Part shown: in pieces, positions 53,828 through 63,872 of the stretch
Numbering within the stretch: the stretch's first letter is position 1
Layout of the letters: each line of letters opens with the position of its first letter
Assembly: GCA_026399435.1 (NCBI GenBank)
Contig: JAPLQX010000015.1
Location: forward strand, 1 to 64,000
Length of the DNA: 64,000 nt
Direction: 5' to 3'
Origin: Rhodocyclales bacterium
GTDB taxonomy: Bacteria; Pseudomonadota; Gammaproteobacteria; Burkholderiales; Rhodocyclaceae
The notes under the pieces: model-generated
Told to the model about the DNA's origin: nothing
Seen by the model: only the letters and a program-made list of their open reading frames with translations
The model's database searches: none
Translations under genes and position numbers: made by a program

Positions 53828-55795
53828 TCAGATCCTGACGCCGAGGCGGTAACCTTCCTGGATCGCCTGATCGAGGCCGCGCGGCACCGTGGCGTCACCG
53901 CCGCCGTGCAACTCGTCGACCATCCACTGGAACTCGTGGAACAGGTCGTGGTTGGCCTTGCGCGGACTGGACACGATGACGCTGTCGCAAGGAATGAACT
54001 GCTCGCCCTTGGGCGTCTTCACGGTTGCACCCTCTTTGGTCACCTTGACCAGTTCGGCCAGGGTCACGGTCTTGATGCCCAGTTCGTCCACCCAGGCGGT
54101 ATGCCGCCACTTGAAGGTGGGCATGATGTCGCCGCCGATGCGTTTTTCCTTTTCCACCACGGTGACTTCGTGCCCGGCCTTGGCGAGGAACTCGGAGATG
54201 GTCAGGCCGATCATGCCGCCGCCGATCATCACCACGCGCTTGCCCGTCTTGACGCGGCCGTGTGCCACTTCCAGCGCATCGACCAGTAGTTCGGCGCCTT
54301 CGAGGTACTGGAACACCGCCATGTCGGTGCGAGCGCCCGCCGCGACGATGCAGACGTCGTACTCGTGCAGCACGCTGCGCATGAACTTGGCATTGGCCTC
54401 GGTGTTGAGACGCACTTCGACGCCGAGCTTCTTCGCCATCACGCCGTAGTAGTCGATGACGCTTTGCAGGTCGGCCGGGCGGGCCAGGTCGTTGGCGGCA
54501 TAGGCACCGAGAGCGCCGCCGATCCTGTCGGCCTTGTCGAATACGGTCACCGTGTGACCGCGCTTGCGGGCGGTGATTGCCGCTTCCATGCCGGCCGGTC
54601 CGGCGCCGATGATCATGATGCGCTTCTTCTCGGTCGCCTCGGTGACGTGGTACTCGGGCTCGACCTCGTGGCCCAACATCGGGTTCATGGTGCAGGTGTA
54701 AGGCAGGTCGCGGAACAGGCGCGACAGGCAGTTCAGCGAACCGATGCACGGACGCACTTCTTCCATTCGATCCTCGGCGGCCTTGTGGATCAGTTCCGGA
54801 TCGGCCAGCAGCGGGCGGCAGACTTCCCAGTAGTCGAACACATCGTCGCGCACGCAGGCATTGGCCATGGCCGGATCGGGCAGGCGGTTGCCGAAGGCGA
54901 CCAGCACGTTGGGGAACATCTTCTTGGCTTTTTCGGAGAGGAAGTTCCAGTAGCCCGGCTCGACGTCGCGGCCGAAGGAGGACTCCGGCGCTTCCTGCCA
55001 GCCGACCGTGACCGAAATCATGTCCACGCCGCAGTCGGCGGCCTGCTGCATCAGTTCGAAGGATTCGTCCTGGGTATTGCCGCCCCAGCGGTCCATCAGT
55101 TCCGCGCCGTTGAGGCGAATGGAAAGCGGATTGTCGGGAGTCGCCTGCTTGATGGCGTCGATCAGTTCGCGCATGAAGCGGCCGCGGTTCTCCACCGAAC
55201 CGCCGTATTCGTCGGTGCGCTGGTTGGTGAAGCGCGAATTGAAGTTGGCCAGCAGGTAGCCCATGAAACTGGTGACCTCGGTGGCGTCGAAGCCGGCGCG
55301 AATCGCCCGCTTTGCCGCGTCGGCATGCTGCGCGATGACGACCTTGATCTGGTCCTTGGTCAGTTCGCGCGGCGGACGAAAGTGCGGCAGGGTCTGCGGC
55401 ACCACCGAAGGCTGCACGCAGTAGCCGAGGTCGATGCCACCGTAGCGTCCGGCATGCAGGATCTGCTGCATGGCCATGGCGCCTGCGTCATGGATGTAGC
55501 GCGCGATCATCTCGAACTGCGGCAGGAACTTGTCGTCGTGGATGGCGATCTGGCGGAAGTAGGACTTGCCCTCTCCCAGCGCATCGGGGTAGGCGCCCTG
55601 ATTGGTGATCAGGCCGCAACCGGTGCCGGCGATGACGCGAACCCGCGCCAGTTCGCGCGGCGTAATCGTGCCGTCACGGCCGTTGTAGTTGGAGACGCAG
55701 CAGGCGCCGTACTTGATGCGGTTCTTGACCTCGAACTTGCCGATTTTGCCCGGCTGGAACAGATGATTGAGCTTGGCTTCGCCTGGTTTTGTCAC
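53828..55795 (-). CDS. Old-yellow-enzyme-family reductase of the 2,4-dienoyl-CoA reductase type
   Basis: A 655-residue FMN/FAD protein. Residues about 10-360 are an OYE barrel (GKFEVKNRIKYGACC, FTNQRTDEYGGSVENRGRF). Residues about 395-650 are a dinucleotide-binding module (RIMIIGAGPAGMEAAITARK). The iron-sulfur motif is RPCIGSLNCLSRLFRDLPYTC: the second Cys of the usual CxxCxxCx11C is Ser. The start is GTG with AGGAGG 7 bp upstream. Preceded by operator copy 4. Expected role: reducing the monooxygenase product of 2-aminobenzoyl-CoA. A class III aromatic acyl-CoA reductase-like role is an alternative. Confidence 0.85.
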   Translation of the reverse strand: MTKPGEAKLNHLFQPGKIGKFEVKNRIKYGACCVSNYNGRDGTITPRELARVRVIAGTGCGLITNQGAYPDALGEGKSYFRQIAIHDDKFLPQFEMIARYIHDAGAMAMQQILHAGRYGGIDLGYCVQPSVVPQTLPHFRPPRELTKDQIKVVIAQHADAAKRAIRAGFDATEVTSFMGYLLANFNSRFTNQRTDEYGGSVENRGRFMRELIDAIKQATPDNPLSIRLNGAELMDRWGGNTQDESFELMQQAADCGVDMISVTVGWQEAPESSFGRDVEPGYWNFLSEKAKKMFPNVLVAFGNRLPDPAMANACVRDDVFDYWEVCRPLLADPELIHKAAEDRMEEVRPCIGSLNCLSRLFRDLPYTCTMNPMLGHEVEPEYHVTEATEKKRIMIIGAGPAGMEAAITARKRGHTVTVFDKADRIGGALGAYAANDLARPADLQSVIDYYGVMAKKLGVEVRLNTEANAKFMRSVLHEYDVCIVAAGARTDMAVFQYLEGAELLVDALEVAHGRVKTGKRVVMIGGGMIGLTISEFLAKAGHEVTVVEKEKRIGGDIMPTFKWRHTAWVDELGIKTVTLAELVKVTKEGATVKTPKGEQFIPCDSVIVSSPRKANHDLFHEFQWMVDELHGGGDATVPRGLDQAIQEGYRLGVRI

Positions 55796-55845
55796 TGCAA
55801 TTCCTCCTAGTGGCCCGGCCGTCGGCGGGCGTTGAATTTATCTTT

Positions 55846-55858
55846 GGATACTGTATAC
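55846..55858 (-). promoter_or_regulatory. Predicted GntR operator, copy 4
   Basis: GGATACTGTATAC, the exact reverse complement of copy 1 (5871-5883), 50 bp upstream of the reductase GTG. A TTGAC overlapping the preceding stop codon may be part of a promoter, but no good -10 spacing was found. Confidence 0.65.
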
Positions 55859-55881
55859 ATTAAGCGCAAAGGGTCGGCGCG

Positions 55882-57039
55882 TCAATACGACGCGCCGAAG
55901 ATTTCGGGGTGGCCATGCTCCCACGCGGTCGCCAGTTTCGGATCGCGGCGCGTCACTTCGTCGTGGTCGACGCGGCCGGTGCGCGTCATGTAGCTGTAGG
56001 CAAAATCGATCGGCGAAAGCCGTATCAGTTCATCCATGCGTTCGTACCAGCGGATGCTGGCATTGGCCGCGTCCAGGATCTTCGTCATCGGCGGCAGGCG
56101 GCGCGCCTGGTAGAGCGCCAGGGCCTCTGTCAGGCTTTCCGTGTCGCGCAACGCCTTCCACAAGGCGATGGCGTCTTCCATGGCGAGGCGCGTGCCGGAG
56201 CCAATCGAAAAGTGCGCCGTGCGCAACGCGTCACCCATCAGGACGACATTGTCGAAGCTCCACTGCCGGTTCGAAACCGCCGGAAACTGCCGCCAGAAGG
56301 ACTTGTTGGAGAGTATCGGATGGCCGTCCAGATCCGTGGCGAATACCGCCTCGCAATGACGGATGGTTTCCTCCTCGCTCATGTCGGCGAAGCCGGCGCG
56401 CTGCCAAGTGGCGTCGGTGACTTCGACCAGAAAGGTGCTCATGCGCGGGCTGTAGCGGTAATGGTGGGCGCAGAACACGCCGTGCCCGGTTTCGCGAAAG
56501 GTCAGCGACAGGCTGTCGAAAGGCTTGCCGGTGCCGTACCAGATGAAGCGATTGCGGCGCAGGTCGCTGATCGTGCCGAACTTGTCCTCGTTCTCATTGC
56601 GCACCCAGGAAAAGGCACCGTTGGCGGCGGCGATCAGGTCGGCACCTGCCAGCGCGGGATGATCCAGCGCGGCCAGCTCGCTGTCGAATTCGATTCTCAC
56701 GCCCAGCGATTCGGCATGGGCATACAAATGGCTCAACAGCTCCAGCCGCCCGATCGCGGCGAAGCCGTTGCCGGCGACGGGGATGGGCGTGTCGTTATGG
56801 GCGATCGTGAGATTGGGCCAGGTCTCCATCAGTGGCGTCAGCAACTGGTATATGGGCTCGTCGTCGGCGCGCAGGAATTCCAGCGCACGGTCCGAAAACA
56901 CCACGCCGAAACCCCAGGTCGCGTCGCGCGGGCCGCGCTCGTAGATCACGATGTCGTGCGCCGGATCCTCCCGTTTCATCAGGGACGCGAAATAGAGGCC
57001 CGCCGGGCCACCGCCGATGATGCGAATCTTCATGCTCAT
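55882..57039 (-). CDS. FAD-dependent aromatic acyl-CoA monooxygenase
   Basis: A 385-residue flavoprotein hydroxylase: RIIGGGPAGLYFASLMKRED, the DG-like segment and NVVLMGDALRTAHFSIGSGT for FAD binding. It resembles the N-terminal half of 2-aminobenzoyl-CoA monooxygenase/reductase and salicylyl-CoA 5-hydroxylase. In the classic enzyme the OYE half is fused; here monooxygenase and reductase are separate genes. It overlaps the EntE-like ligase by ATGA. Substrate could be 2-aminobenzoyl-CoA or 2-hydroxybenzoyl-CoA. Confidence 0.83.
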   Translation of the reverse strand: MSMKIRIIGGGPAGLYFASLMKREDPAHDIVIYERGPRDATWGFGVVFSDRALEFLRADDEPIYQLLTPLMETWPNLTIAHNDTPIPVAGNGFAAIGRLELLSHLYAHAESLGVRIEFDSELAALDHPALAGADLIAAANGAFSWVRNENEDKFGTISDLRRNRFIWYGTGKPFDSLSLTFRETGHGVFCAHHYRYSPRMSTFLVEVTDATWQRAGFADMSEEETIRHCEAVFATDLDGHPILSNKSFWRQFPAVSNRQWSFDNVVLMGDALRTAHFSIGSGTRLAMEDAIALWKALRDTESLTEALALYQARRLPPMTKILDAANASIRWYERMDELIRLSPIDFAYSYMTRTGRVDHDEVTRRDPKLATAWEHGHPEIFGASY

Positions 57040-58685
57040 CCTGCCTTTTCCTTGTCCATCTTCTCGGCAATCGCCTCGCGCAAGGCCCGTTTGAGAATCT
57101 TGCCGACAGGGCTGAGGGGAAATTCGCTCACCACCTCCAGCCGCTCCGGCAGCTTGAAGCTGGCGATGTTCTGCTGCCGCAGGAAGGCGATCAGCTCGGC
57201 GAATTCGAGGCCCTGCCCGTCCCTGGTGATGACGAAGGCACAGGCCTTCTCGCCGAACACCGGGTCGGGCATCGCTACCAAAGTGACAGCCTTCACCCTG
57301 GGATGGCCGAAGATCAGGTTCTCGACTTCCTCGCAGCTGATCTTCTCGCCGCCGCGGTTGATCAGGTCCTTCTTGCGGCCCTCGGTGAAGACATAGCGGC
57401 CTTCCTTGCGCACGATGTCGCCCATGCGATAGAAGCCGTCAGGCGTGAAGGCCTCGACGTTCTTTTCCGGCGCCTTGTAGTAGCCGTGGATGGTGTAAGG
57501 ACCGCGCGTCACCAGCTCACCGGGAGTGCCGTCGGGCACTTCATTGCCGTCGTCGTCGAGCACCTTGATCTCGTCATCCTCGCAGACCGGCGCCCCGGAA
57601 CTGTTCAGCAGCATCTCGTCGGGCGCATCGAGCGGAACGATGTTGATCAGGCCCTCGGCCGTACCGTAGATCTCCTGCGGAGTGCAACTGAAGCGGGCCC
57701 GCAGGCGGCTGCGCAGTTCGGGCGCCAGGCGCGCGCCGCCGTTCTGGATGACCTTCAGCGAGGACAAATCGTAATCATCGGGAACCGGCGAATTGAGCCA
57801 GTTGGAAATCAGCGGCACCACGGCGGCAATCGCCGTCACCTTCTCGCGCTCGACCAGCGAAAACACGTCCGCCGCATCGCCGGAGGGCGCCAGGACGACC
57901 GTGCCGCCGTGATACCAGGTGCCGAGCATGCCGGGCGAGGCCAGGTTGTAGTTGTGTCCGAGCGGCAGGATCGCCATGAACACGGTGTCTTCGCCGAAGC
58001 CACCGACGCGGCCGCAAAGGCGGGCGTTCAGTACGTAATCGTCATGGGTGCGCGGGATCAGTTTGGAGAGCGAGGTCGTGCCGCCCGACAGCAGCATGGT
58101 CGCCACTTCGGATGCATCCGGGCGACGTTGTGCCAGCACCGCACGGACCTCGTTCGCCGGCATCGGCGCGACTATCATCGCACGCAGGTCCTGTTGTCCG
58201 GAAGCCGGTTCGCCGGCGACGAACACGGCGCGCAAAGCGGGAAAATCGGCTTGGACCTCCGTCGCCATCGCGCGGTAGTCGAAGGCACCGATCCGGTCCG
58301 GGATCACATACGCGGTGGCACCCGAGGCCCGGATGAAATGGCGGATTTCCGTGTGCCGGTGGGCGCGCAGAGCCATGACGGGTACGGCCCCGATGCGCGT
58401 CAGCGCGAAGTAGGTGTGAACGAACTCGGGCCCGTTGGGCAACTGCACGACCACCCGGTCGAGGGGCTCGATGCCGGCCTCGATCAAACGGCAGGCAAGC
58501 CGGTCGGAGATTTCCACCAGATCGCGGTAGCTCAGGCGCAGATCGCCACTGACCAGGGCGGTCTTCCCGGGATGGCGCCCGGCGCTGCGCGCCAGCATTT
58601 CCGGGATGGTGATTCCTTCCCACCAGCCGCGGGCGCGGTAACGTGCCGCCAGATCGGCGGGCCAGGGCACACAGCCTTCGAGCAT
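57036..58685 (-). CDS. EntE/DhbE-like aryl-AMP (aryl-CoA) ligase
   Basis: A 549-residue adenylating enzyme close to 2,3-dihydroxybenzoate- and salicylate-AMP ligases. VPVMALRAHRHTEIRHFIRA, LSGGTTSLSKLIPRTHDDY (a modified P-loop), YGTAEGLINIVPLD and FPLSPVGKILKRALRE are seen. ATG 58685 follows a strong GGAGGAGG; a longer start at 58733 is less likely. It is divergent from the LysR gene and coupled to the monooxygenase, like salicylate ligase/hydroxylase pairs. It may broaden the route to 2-substituted benzoates. Confidence 0.82.
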   Translation of the reverse strand: MLEGCVPWPADLAARYRARGWWEGITIPEMLARSAGRHPGKTALVSGDLRLSYRDLVEISDRLACRLIEAGIEPLDRVVVQLPNGPEFVHTYFALTRIGAVPVMALRAHRHTEIRHFIRASGATAYVIPDRIGAFDYRAMATEVQADFPALRAVFVAGEPASGQQDLRAMIVAPMPANEVRAVLAQRRPDASEVATMLLSGGTTSLSKLIPRTHDDYVLNARLCGRVGGFGEDTVFMAILPLGHNYNLASPGMLGTWYHGGTVVLAPSGDAADVFSLVEREKVTAIAAVVPLISNWLNSPVPDDYDLSSLKVIQNGGARLAPELRSRLRARFSCTPQEIYGTAEGLINIVPLDAPDEMLLNSSGAPVCEDDEIKVLDDDGNEVPDGTPGELVTRGPYTIHGYYKAPEKNVEAFTPDGFYRMGDIVRKEGRYVFTEGRKKDLINRGGEKISCEEVENLIFGHPRVKAVTLVAMPDPVFGEKACAFVITRDGQGLEFAELIAFLRQQNIASFKLPERLEVVSEFPLSPVGKILKRALREAIAEKMDKEKAG

Positions 58686-58814
58686 GATCCCCTCCTCCAG
58701 AATTTTGCCGGGTTGCTCCCGGTCGTCCGGCACGTAATCCCTGCCGTGAGATGCACTTTATTCCTATACCGTTGGCCCTTCCAGCAAATAGCGGGAATAG
58801 AATCCATTCACATC
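58686..58814. promoter_or_regulatory. Divergent promoter region of ligase and LysR regulator
   Basis: 129 bp between divergent genes, the usual location for a LysR-type binding site. No GTATAC-type operator is present here, so this unit is probably LysR-controlled rather than GntR-controlled. No precise T-N11-A box was fixed. Confidence 0.4.
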
Positions 58815-59720
58815 ATGAATATCTCCGATTTCGATCTGAACCTTCTTGTGGTCTTCGATGCCGTCATCACCGAGGGCGGCATCAGCCGCGCCGCCGATCG
58901 CCTGGACCTGTCGCAGCCGGCGGTCAGCAACGCCATGGCCCGACTGCGCAAGGCCACAGGCGACCGGCTGTTCGTTCGCATGGCCAACGGCATGGCGCCG
59001 ACACCCTATGCGCTGCGCATCGCCGGTCCCGTCCGCCAGGCGCTGGCCACCATCCGTGACTCCCTGTCGGATAGCCAGGGGTTCGACGCCGCCACCGCGG
59101 AGAGGAGTTTCGCTCTCTATCTGACCGACCTCGGCGAGGCATTTTTCCTGCCGCTACTGCTGGCCCGCCTTAGCCAAGTCGCGCCGGGGGTGCGCATCCG
59201 CACCCTGCCCATGCCGCCGGAGGCGGCCCAGGAAGCGCTGAAGAGCGGCGAAGTGGATCTGGCCGTCGGCAATCTGCCGGACTTCCGTACCGGCTTCTAT
59301 CAGCAGCGACTCTTCCGCGAGCATTACGTCTGCGCCGTTCGCCGCGACCACCCTGCGATCGGCGATCGCATTACGCCACGCCAGTTCGCCGCCGCCTCCC
59401 ATGCGATCGTCACGCCGGCCGGAACCGGTCACGGCGTGATCGAGCGGAAACTGATGGAGCACGGCCTGGAGAACCGCATCGTGCTGCGGGTGCAGAATTT
59501 CCTCGTGCTGCCGAGTATCGTCGCCACGACCAACCTGATCGCCCTCGTGCCCCACAGTGTCGGCAGCCAGCTCTCGCGCAACAACGACATCAAGCTGCTG
59601 CCGGTGCCGATTTCCATCCCCGCCTTCGACGTCAAGCAATGCTGGCACGAACGCTTTCATGGCGACAAAGGGAACCGCTGGCTGCGAGAGCAATTCGCGG
59701 AACTGTTCACGAGCCACTAG
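58815..59720 (+). CDS. LysR-family transcriptional regulator
   Basis: A 301-residue LysR protein: DFDLNLLVVFDAVITEGGIS and RAADRLDLSQPAVSNAMARL form the winged helix. A periplasmic-binding-like effector domain (about 90-295) follows. The ATG at 58815 gives normal LysR length; the open frame upstream is antisense to the ligase. It likely activates the divergent ligase-monooxygenase pair with an aromatic acid or CoA ester as effector. Confidence 0.92.
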   Translation: MNISDFDLNLLVVFDAVITEGGISRAADRLDLSQPAVSNAMARLRKATGDRLFVRMANGMAPTPYALRIAGPVRQALATIRDSLSDSQGFDAATAERSFALYLTDLGEAFFLPLLLARLSQVAPGVRIRTLPMPPEAAQEALKSGEVDLAVGNLPDFRTGFYQQRLFREHYVCAVRRDHPAIGDRITPRQFAAASHAIVTPAGTGHGVIERKLMEHGLENRIVLRVQNFLVLPSIVATTNLIALVPHSVGSQLSRNNDIKLLPVPISIPAFDVKQCWHERFHGDKGNRWLREQFAELFTSH

Positions 59721-59839
59721 TTCAGTCACCTTGAAGCCCGCGGACAGGCGCAACCAGACAAAAGTCGGCGCTGACGGTACGGCGGCTTGAGTCCATCAGC
59801 CCACTTGAACCATTATGGCTTTAAGTCCATAATTCATGC

Positions 59840-60226
59840 ATGAGTTGGACCGTCCTCTTTCACGACGATTTTGCCGCCGAATTCGCGGCCCTGACCGAAT
59901 CCTTGCAGGACGAGTTGCTGGCCCATGCCCTGCTGCTGCGGGATTTCGGCCCCGGCTTGGGGCGGCCGACTGTGGATACGCTGAAGGGCTCGAAGCACGC
60001 CAACATGAAGGAGTTGCGCTTTGGCTGGGCTGGCGAGGTATGGCGCGTGGCCTTTGCGTTCGACCCCGCGCGGCAGGCGATTCTGCTGGTGGGCGGCGAC
60101 AAGGGTGGCGCGGATCAACGGCGCTTTTACAAACGATTGATTGCGTTGGCGGATGCGCGCTTTGATGCGCATCTGGTCACATTGGCCGCAACGAACAAGG
60201 AGCATCGACATGGCAAAAAAACTTGA
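59840..60226 (+). CDS. higB: HigB/RelE-type toxin (Gp49-like)
   Basis: A 128-residue protein with TVDTLKGSKHANMKELRFGW, VWRVAFAFDPARQAILLVGG, then GDKGGADQRRFYKRLIALAD, typical of HigB-like (DUF891) mRNA interferases. It overlaps the antitoxin gene by 17 bp, toxin first, as in HigBA. It sits between LysR and the hydrolase, oriented with the former. Confidence 0.85.
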   Translation: MSWTVLFHDDFAAEFAALTESLQDELLAHALLLRDFGPGLGRPTVDTLKGSKHANMKELRFGWAGEVWRVAFAFDPARQAILLVGGDKGGADQRRFYKRLIALADARFDAHLVTLAATNKEHRHGKKT

Positions 60227-60551
60227 TCATCTGCTGGAGCGACTGCCGGCCAAGCGCCGCGCTGCCATCGAGGCGCGTGCGGGCGAACTGGCAACGCTGA
60301 AAGATTTGCGCCAGGCCGTGGCACAAACGCAGCAAGACCTTGCCGCCGCGCTGGGGGTGGGGCAGGACACCATTTCGCGACTGGAAAAACGCAGCGACAT
60401 GCTGCTCTCCACGCTGCGCCGCTATGTCGAGGCGATGGGCGGCAAGCTGGAACTGGTGGCGCAATTTCCCAACCGGCCGCCGGTGGTCATCGACCATCTG
60501 GCCCCGACCAGTCCGGCGCGCGAAACGCATGGCGGCAAGGTGGCGGCCTGA
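60210..60551 (+). CDS. higA: HigA-type antitoxin with XRE helix-turn-helix
   Basis: A 113-residue protein with the HTH TQQDLAAALGVGQDTISRLE (about 43-62), then LEKRSDMLLSTLRRYVEAMG. It neutralises the HigB-type toxin upstream and probably represses the pair. The start ATG 60210 overlaps the toxin's end. Followed closely by the convergent hydrolase. Confidence 0.86.
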   Translation: MAKKLDHLLERLPAKRRAAIEARAGELATLKDLRQAVAQTQQDLAAALGVGQDTISRLEKRSDMLLSTLRRYVEAMGGKLELVAQFPNRPPVVIDHLAPTSPARETHGGKVAA

Positions 60552-60610
60552 CGCCGACCCGACCAGGATAGATACCGTCGCTTCGCGGCGCGATCTGTCA
60601 GGCTGTCGAA

Positions 60611-61414
60611 TCAGAAAGTCGGTGCTGGCGGGACGGCGGTATCGACGCGGTCGGCGAAGCGCCCGATTGCCTCGATCACCGCAAGCGTCTGATCGCGATG
60701 CGGCGAGTGGCGGCAGTCCGCCAGCTTCAGCAGTTCGACGTCCGGCGAGGCCGTTGCTTGCGCGGCAATCGCTTCGATCTGCGCCATGGTGCCGTATTCG
60801 TCATCGACGCCCTGGATCGCCAGGATCGGACAACGGATATGCGACAGGCAATCCTCGATGTTCCATGAGCGAAAATCAGTATGCAGCCAGATGTCATTCC
60901 AGCCGTAGAAGGTGCGCCTGACGTCATGGTGGTACTTGGCGAGTTTGGCCGGCAGGTCGGTGGTTTCGAAGGCGACCTTCGCCGCTTGAATGCTGCGGAT
61001 CGAGATGTCTTCGACGAAGCAGTGCGGCGCCATGACCACCAGGCCGGCGACCTTGCTGCGGCTGTCTCCGGCATGCAGCAGGGCGATCGAGGCGCCGTCG
61101 GAATGCCCGACCAGAACCGGGTTCTCGATATCCAGCTCCGCCAGCAGTTCCGTAAGCACCTCGCGTCCCTCGCGGTGCATGAAATCGGTCGCGAAGGCCT
61201 CCGCGAGGACATCGGACTGGCCATAGCCATAGCGCGAATAGACCAGCGTCCGGCACCCTGTGGCAGCGGCAAGCCGTTCCGGAAAGTCGCGCCACATCGC
61301 CACCGACCCCAGGCCCTCGTGCAGCAGCACCAGTGTCGGGCGGTTGATCTGGTGAGCGGGGATCAGCAGGTACTCGAGATTCCGCTCGCAGACCCTGACG
61401 AAACCGCTATGCAC
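60611..61414 (-). CDS. Alpha/beta hydrolase
   Basis: A 267-residue alpha/beta-hydrolase: LVLLHEGLGSVAMWRDFPER for the oxyanion region, nucleophile Ser in LVGHSDGASIALLHAG, acid GVDDEYG and a His in DCRHSPHRD. It has no signal peptide. Members of this type accompany aromatic-CoA operons and may hydrolyse a ring-derived CoA thioester or lactone. Located 4 bp downstream of livF, so possibly the last gene of the transporter operon. Confidence 0.82.
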   Translation of the reverse strand: MHSGFVRVCERNLEYLLIPAHQINRPTLVLLHEGLGSVAMWRDFPERLAAATGCRTLVYSRYGYGQSDVLAEAFATDFMHREGREVLTELLAELDIENPVLVGHSDGASIALLHAGDSRSKVAGLVVMAPHCFVEDISIRSIQAAKVAFETTDLPAKLAKYHHDVRRTFYGWNDIWLHTDFRSWNIEDCLSHIRCPILAIQGVDDEYGTMAQIEAIAAQATASPDVELLKLADCRHSPHRDQTLAVIEAIGRFADRVDTAVPPAPTF

Positions 61415-61418
61415 GCGC

Positions 61419-62124
61419 TCAGACTCCGAGGAAACGATGCATCAATTCTTGATTGTCCGAGAGCTCGCTGGAGTCTCCGGAAAATACCACCCTGCCCTTC
61501 ACCAGCACCACGCTGCGATTCGCCAGCGCCATGACGGCAGCGTAATTCTTGTCGACGATCACCGTCGCAATGCCGGAAGCGCGGATGGTCTTGATGATGC
61601 TCCAGATCTCCCTGGCGATCAGTGGCGCCAGGCCTTCGGTGGCCTCGTCCAGGATCAGCAGGTCCGGATTGGTCATCAGCGCGCGGCCGATGGTCAGCAT
61701 CTGCTGCTCGCCGCCGGACAGCTGGGCGCCGCCGTTGGTCAAACGTTCGCCCAGACGCGGGAAGGTATGGATGACCCGGTCGAAGGTCCACTCGCGGCGA
61801 CCATCGACACCGGCCCGCGCCGCCATGACCAGGTTTTCGCGCACCGAAAGATTGGGAAAGATGCCGCGCCCTTCCGGCACATAGGCAATGCCACGGCGGG
61901 CGATGGCATGGGTCGCCGCCTGGGTCATGTCCTCGCCGCGAACCTTGACCACGCCCTCGCGCGGACGCACCAGGCCGAGCATGGTCTTGAGCAAGGTCGT
62001 CTTGCCCATGCCGTTGCGCCCCATGAGGCCGATGGTCTCGCCCTTGCGCACGGAGAAATCGACGCCATGCAGGATGTGGCTGACGCCATAGAATGTGTGC
62101 AGGCCGGTCGCTTCGATCAGCAGC

Positions 62125-62132
<8 letters not shown>
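61419..62132 (-). CDS. livF: Branched-chain/aromatic ABC transporter ATPase, LivF type
   Basis: A 237-residue ATPase: Walker A GLMGRNGMGKTTLL, signature LSGGEQQMLTIGRALM, Walker B LLILDEATEGLAPLI. Overlaps livG by 8 bp. In this setting the transporter probably imports aromatic acids. Confidence 0.92.
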
Positions 62133-62878
<746 letters not shown>

Positions 62879-62886
<8 letters not shown>

Positions 62887-63868
62887 CGGAGGTCTCCTCC
62901 GCTGGCTTGCGGCCGAACTTCTGCGCCAGGCCGGCGAGGCCCTGCGGCATATAGAGGGCGACCAGCATGATGAAAATGCCCATGGCGAGTTGCCAATGCT
63001 TTGCGGCAATGCCGAACCAGGCCTGGTTGGACAGCACTTCCTGCAGCAGGACAAAGGCGAAGGCGCCGATCACCGACCCGTAAAGCGTGCCCATGCCGCC
63101 AAGGATGACCATCATCAGCACCGCGCCTGACTGGTGCCAGGAGAGGATCTCCGGATTGACGAAGCCATACTGCACGGCCGCCATGTAGCCGGCGAGGCCC
63201 GCCAGTGCGCCCGACAGCGTGAAGCTGGCCAACTGGTATTTGAAGACCGGGAATCCGAGCGCCCGCATGCGATGCTCATTGACCTTGATGCCGAGCAGGG
63301 CTCGACCGAAGCTCGACCCGAGGATGCGCCTTAGCAGCAGGTAACTCCCTGCCGTCAATAGCAGCACCAGCCAGTAGAAGTTTTCCAGTTTCTCCAGACT
63401 GCCGAGTTCCATCTCACCCAACTTCATCGTCGGCTTGGCATAGATGTAGATGCCGTCGGAACCGCCGCCGAGCTTGGTATCGTGAAAGATGAAGAACAGC
63501 ATCTGGGAGAATGCCAATGTGACCATGATGAAGTAGATGCCGCGCGTGCGCAGCACCAGCGTGCCGGTGATCAGCGCGAACAGCGCGCAGACGCCTATCG
63601 AGGCCGGCAGGGACCACCACAGGCTGACCGTCTCGTACTTGGGTGCCATCAGCGCCAGCGCATAGCCGGCAAGCCCGAAGTAGGCGGCATGGCCGAAGCT
63701 GACCAGCCCGGTATAGCCGACCAGAAGGTCGAGGCTCATGGCAAAGATGGCCATGATCAGGACCTTGGTCAGCAACTGCATGTAGAACGTGCTCTCGACC
63801 AGCGGAAACAGTGCGAGCAGGCCGACCACCAGCCAGGGCAGAAAGCCAATCAAACGGGAATTCTTCAT
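62879..63868 (-). CDS. livM: Branched-chain/aromatic ABC transporter permease, LivM type
   Basis: A 329-residue permease with about 8-9 membrane segments. It contains SLDLLVGYTGLVSFGHAAYF, GRALLGIKVNEHRMRALG and ILGGMGTLYGSVIGAF, all typical of LivM. Located 4 bp after the livH stop. Confidence 0.92.
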
Positions 63869-63872
63869 CCTC

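Noticed and set aside
57303-58814. N-terminal extension of about 500 residues on the LysR frame
   Set aside because: Antisense to the EntE-like ligase; the LysR domain starts at the ATG at 58815 and gives normal length.
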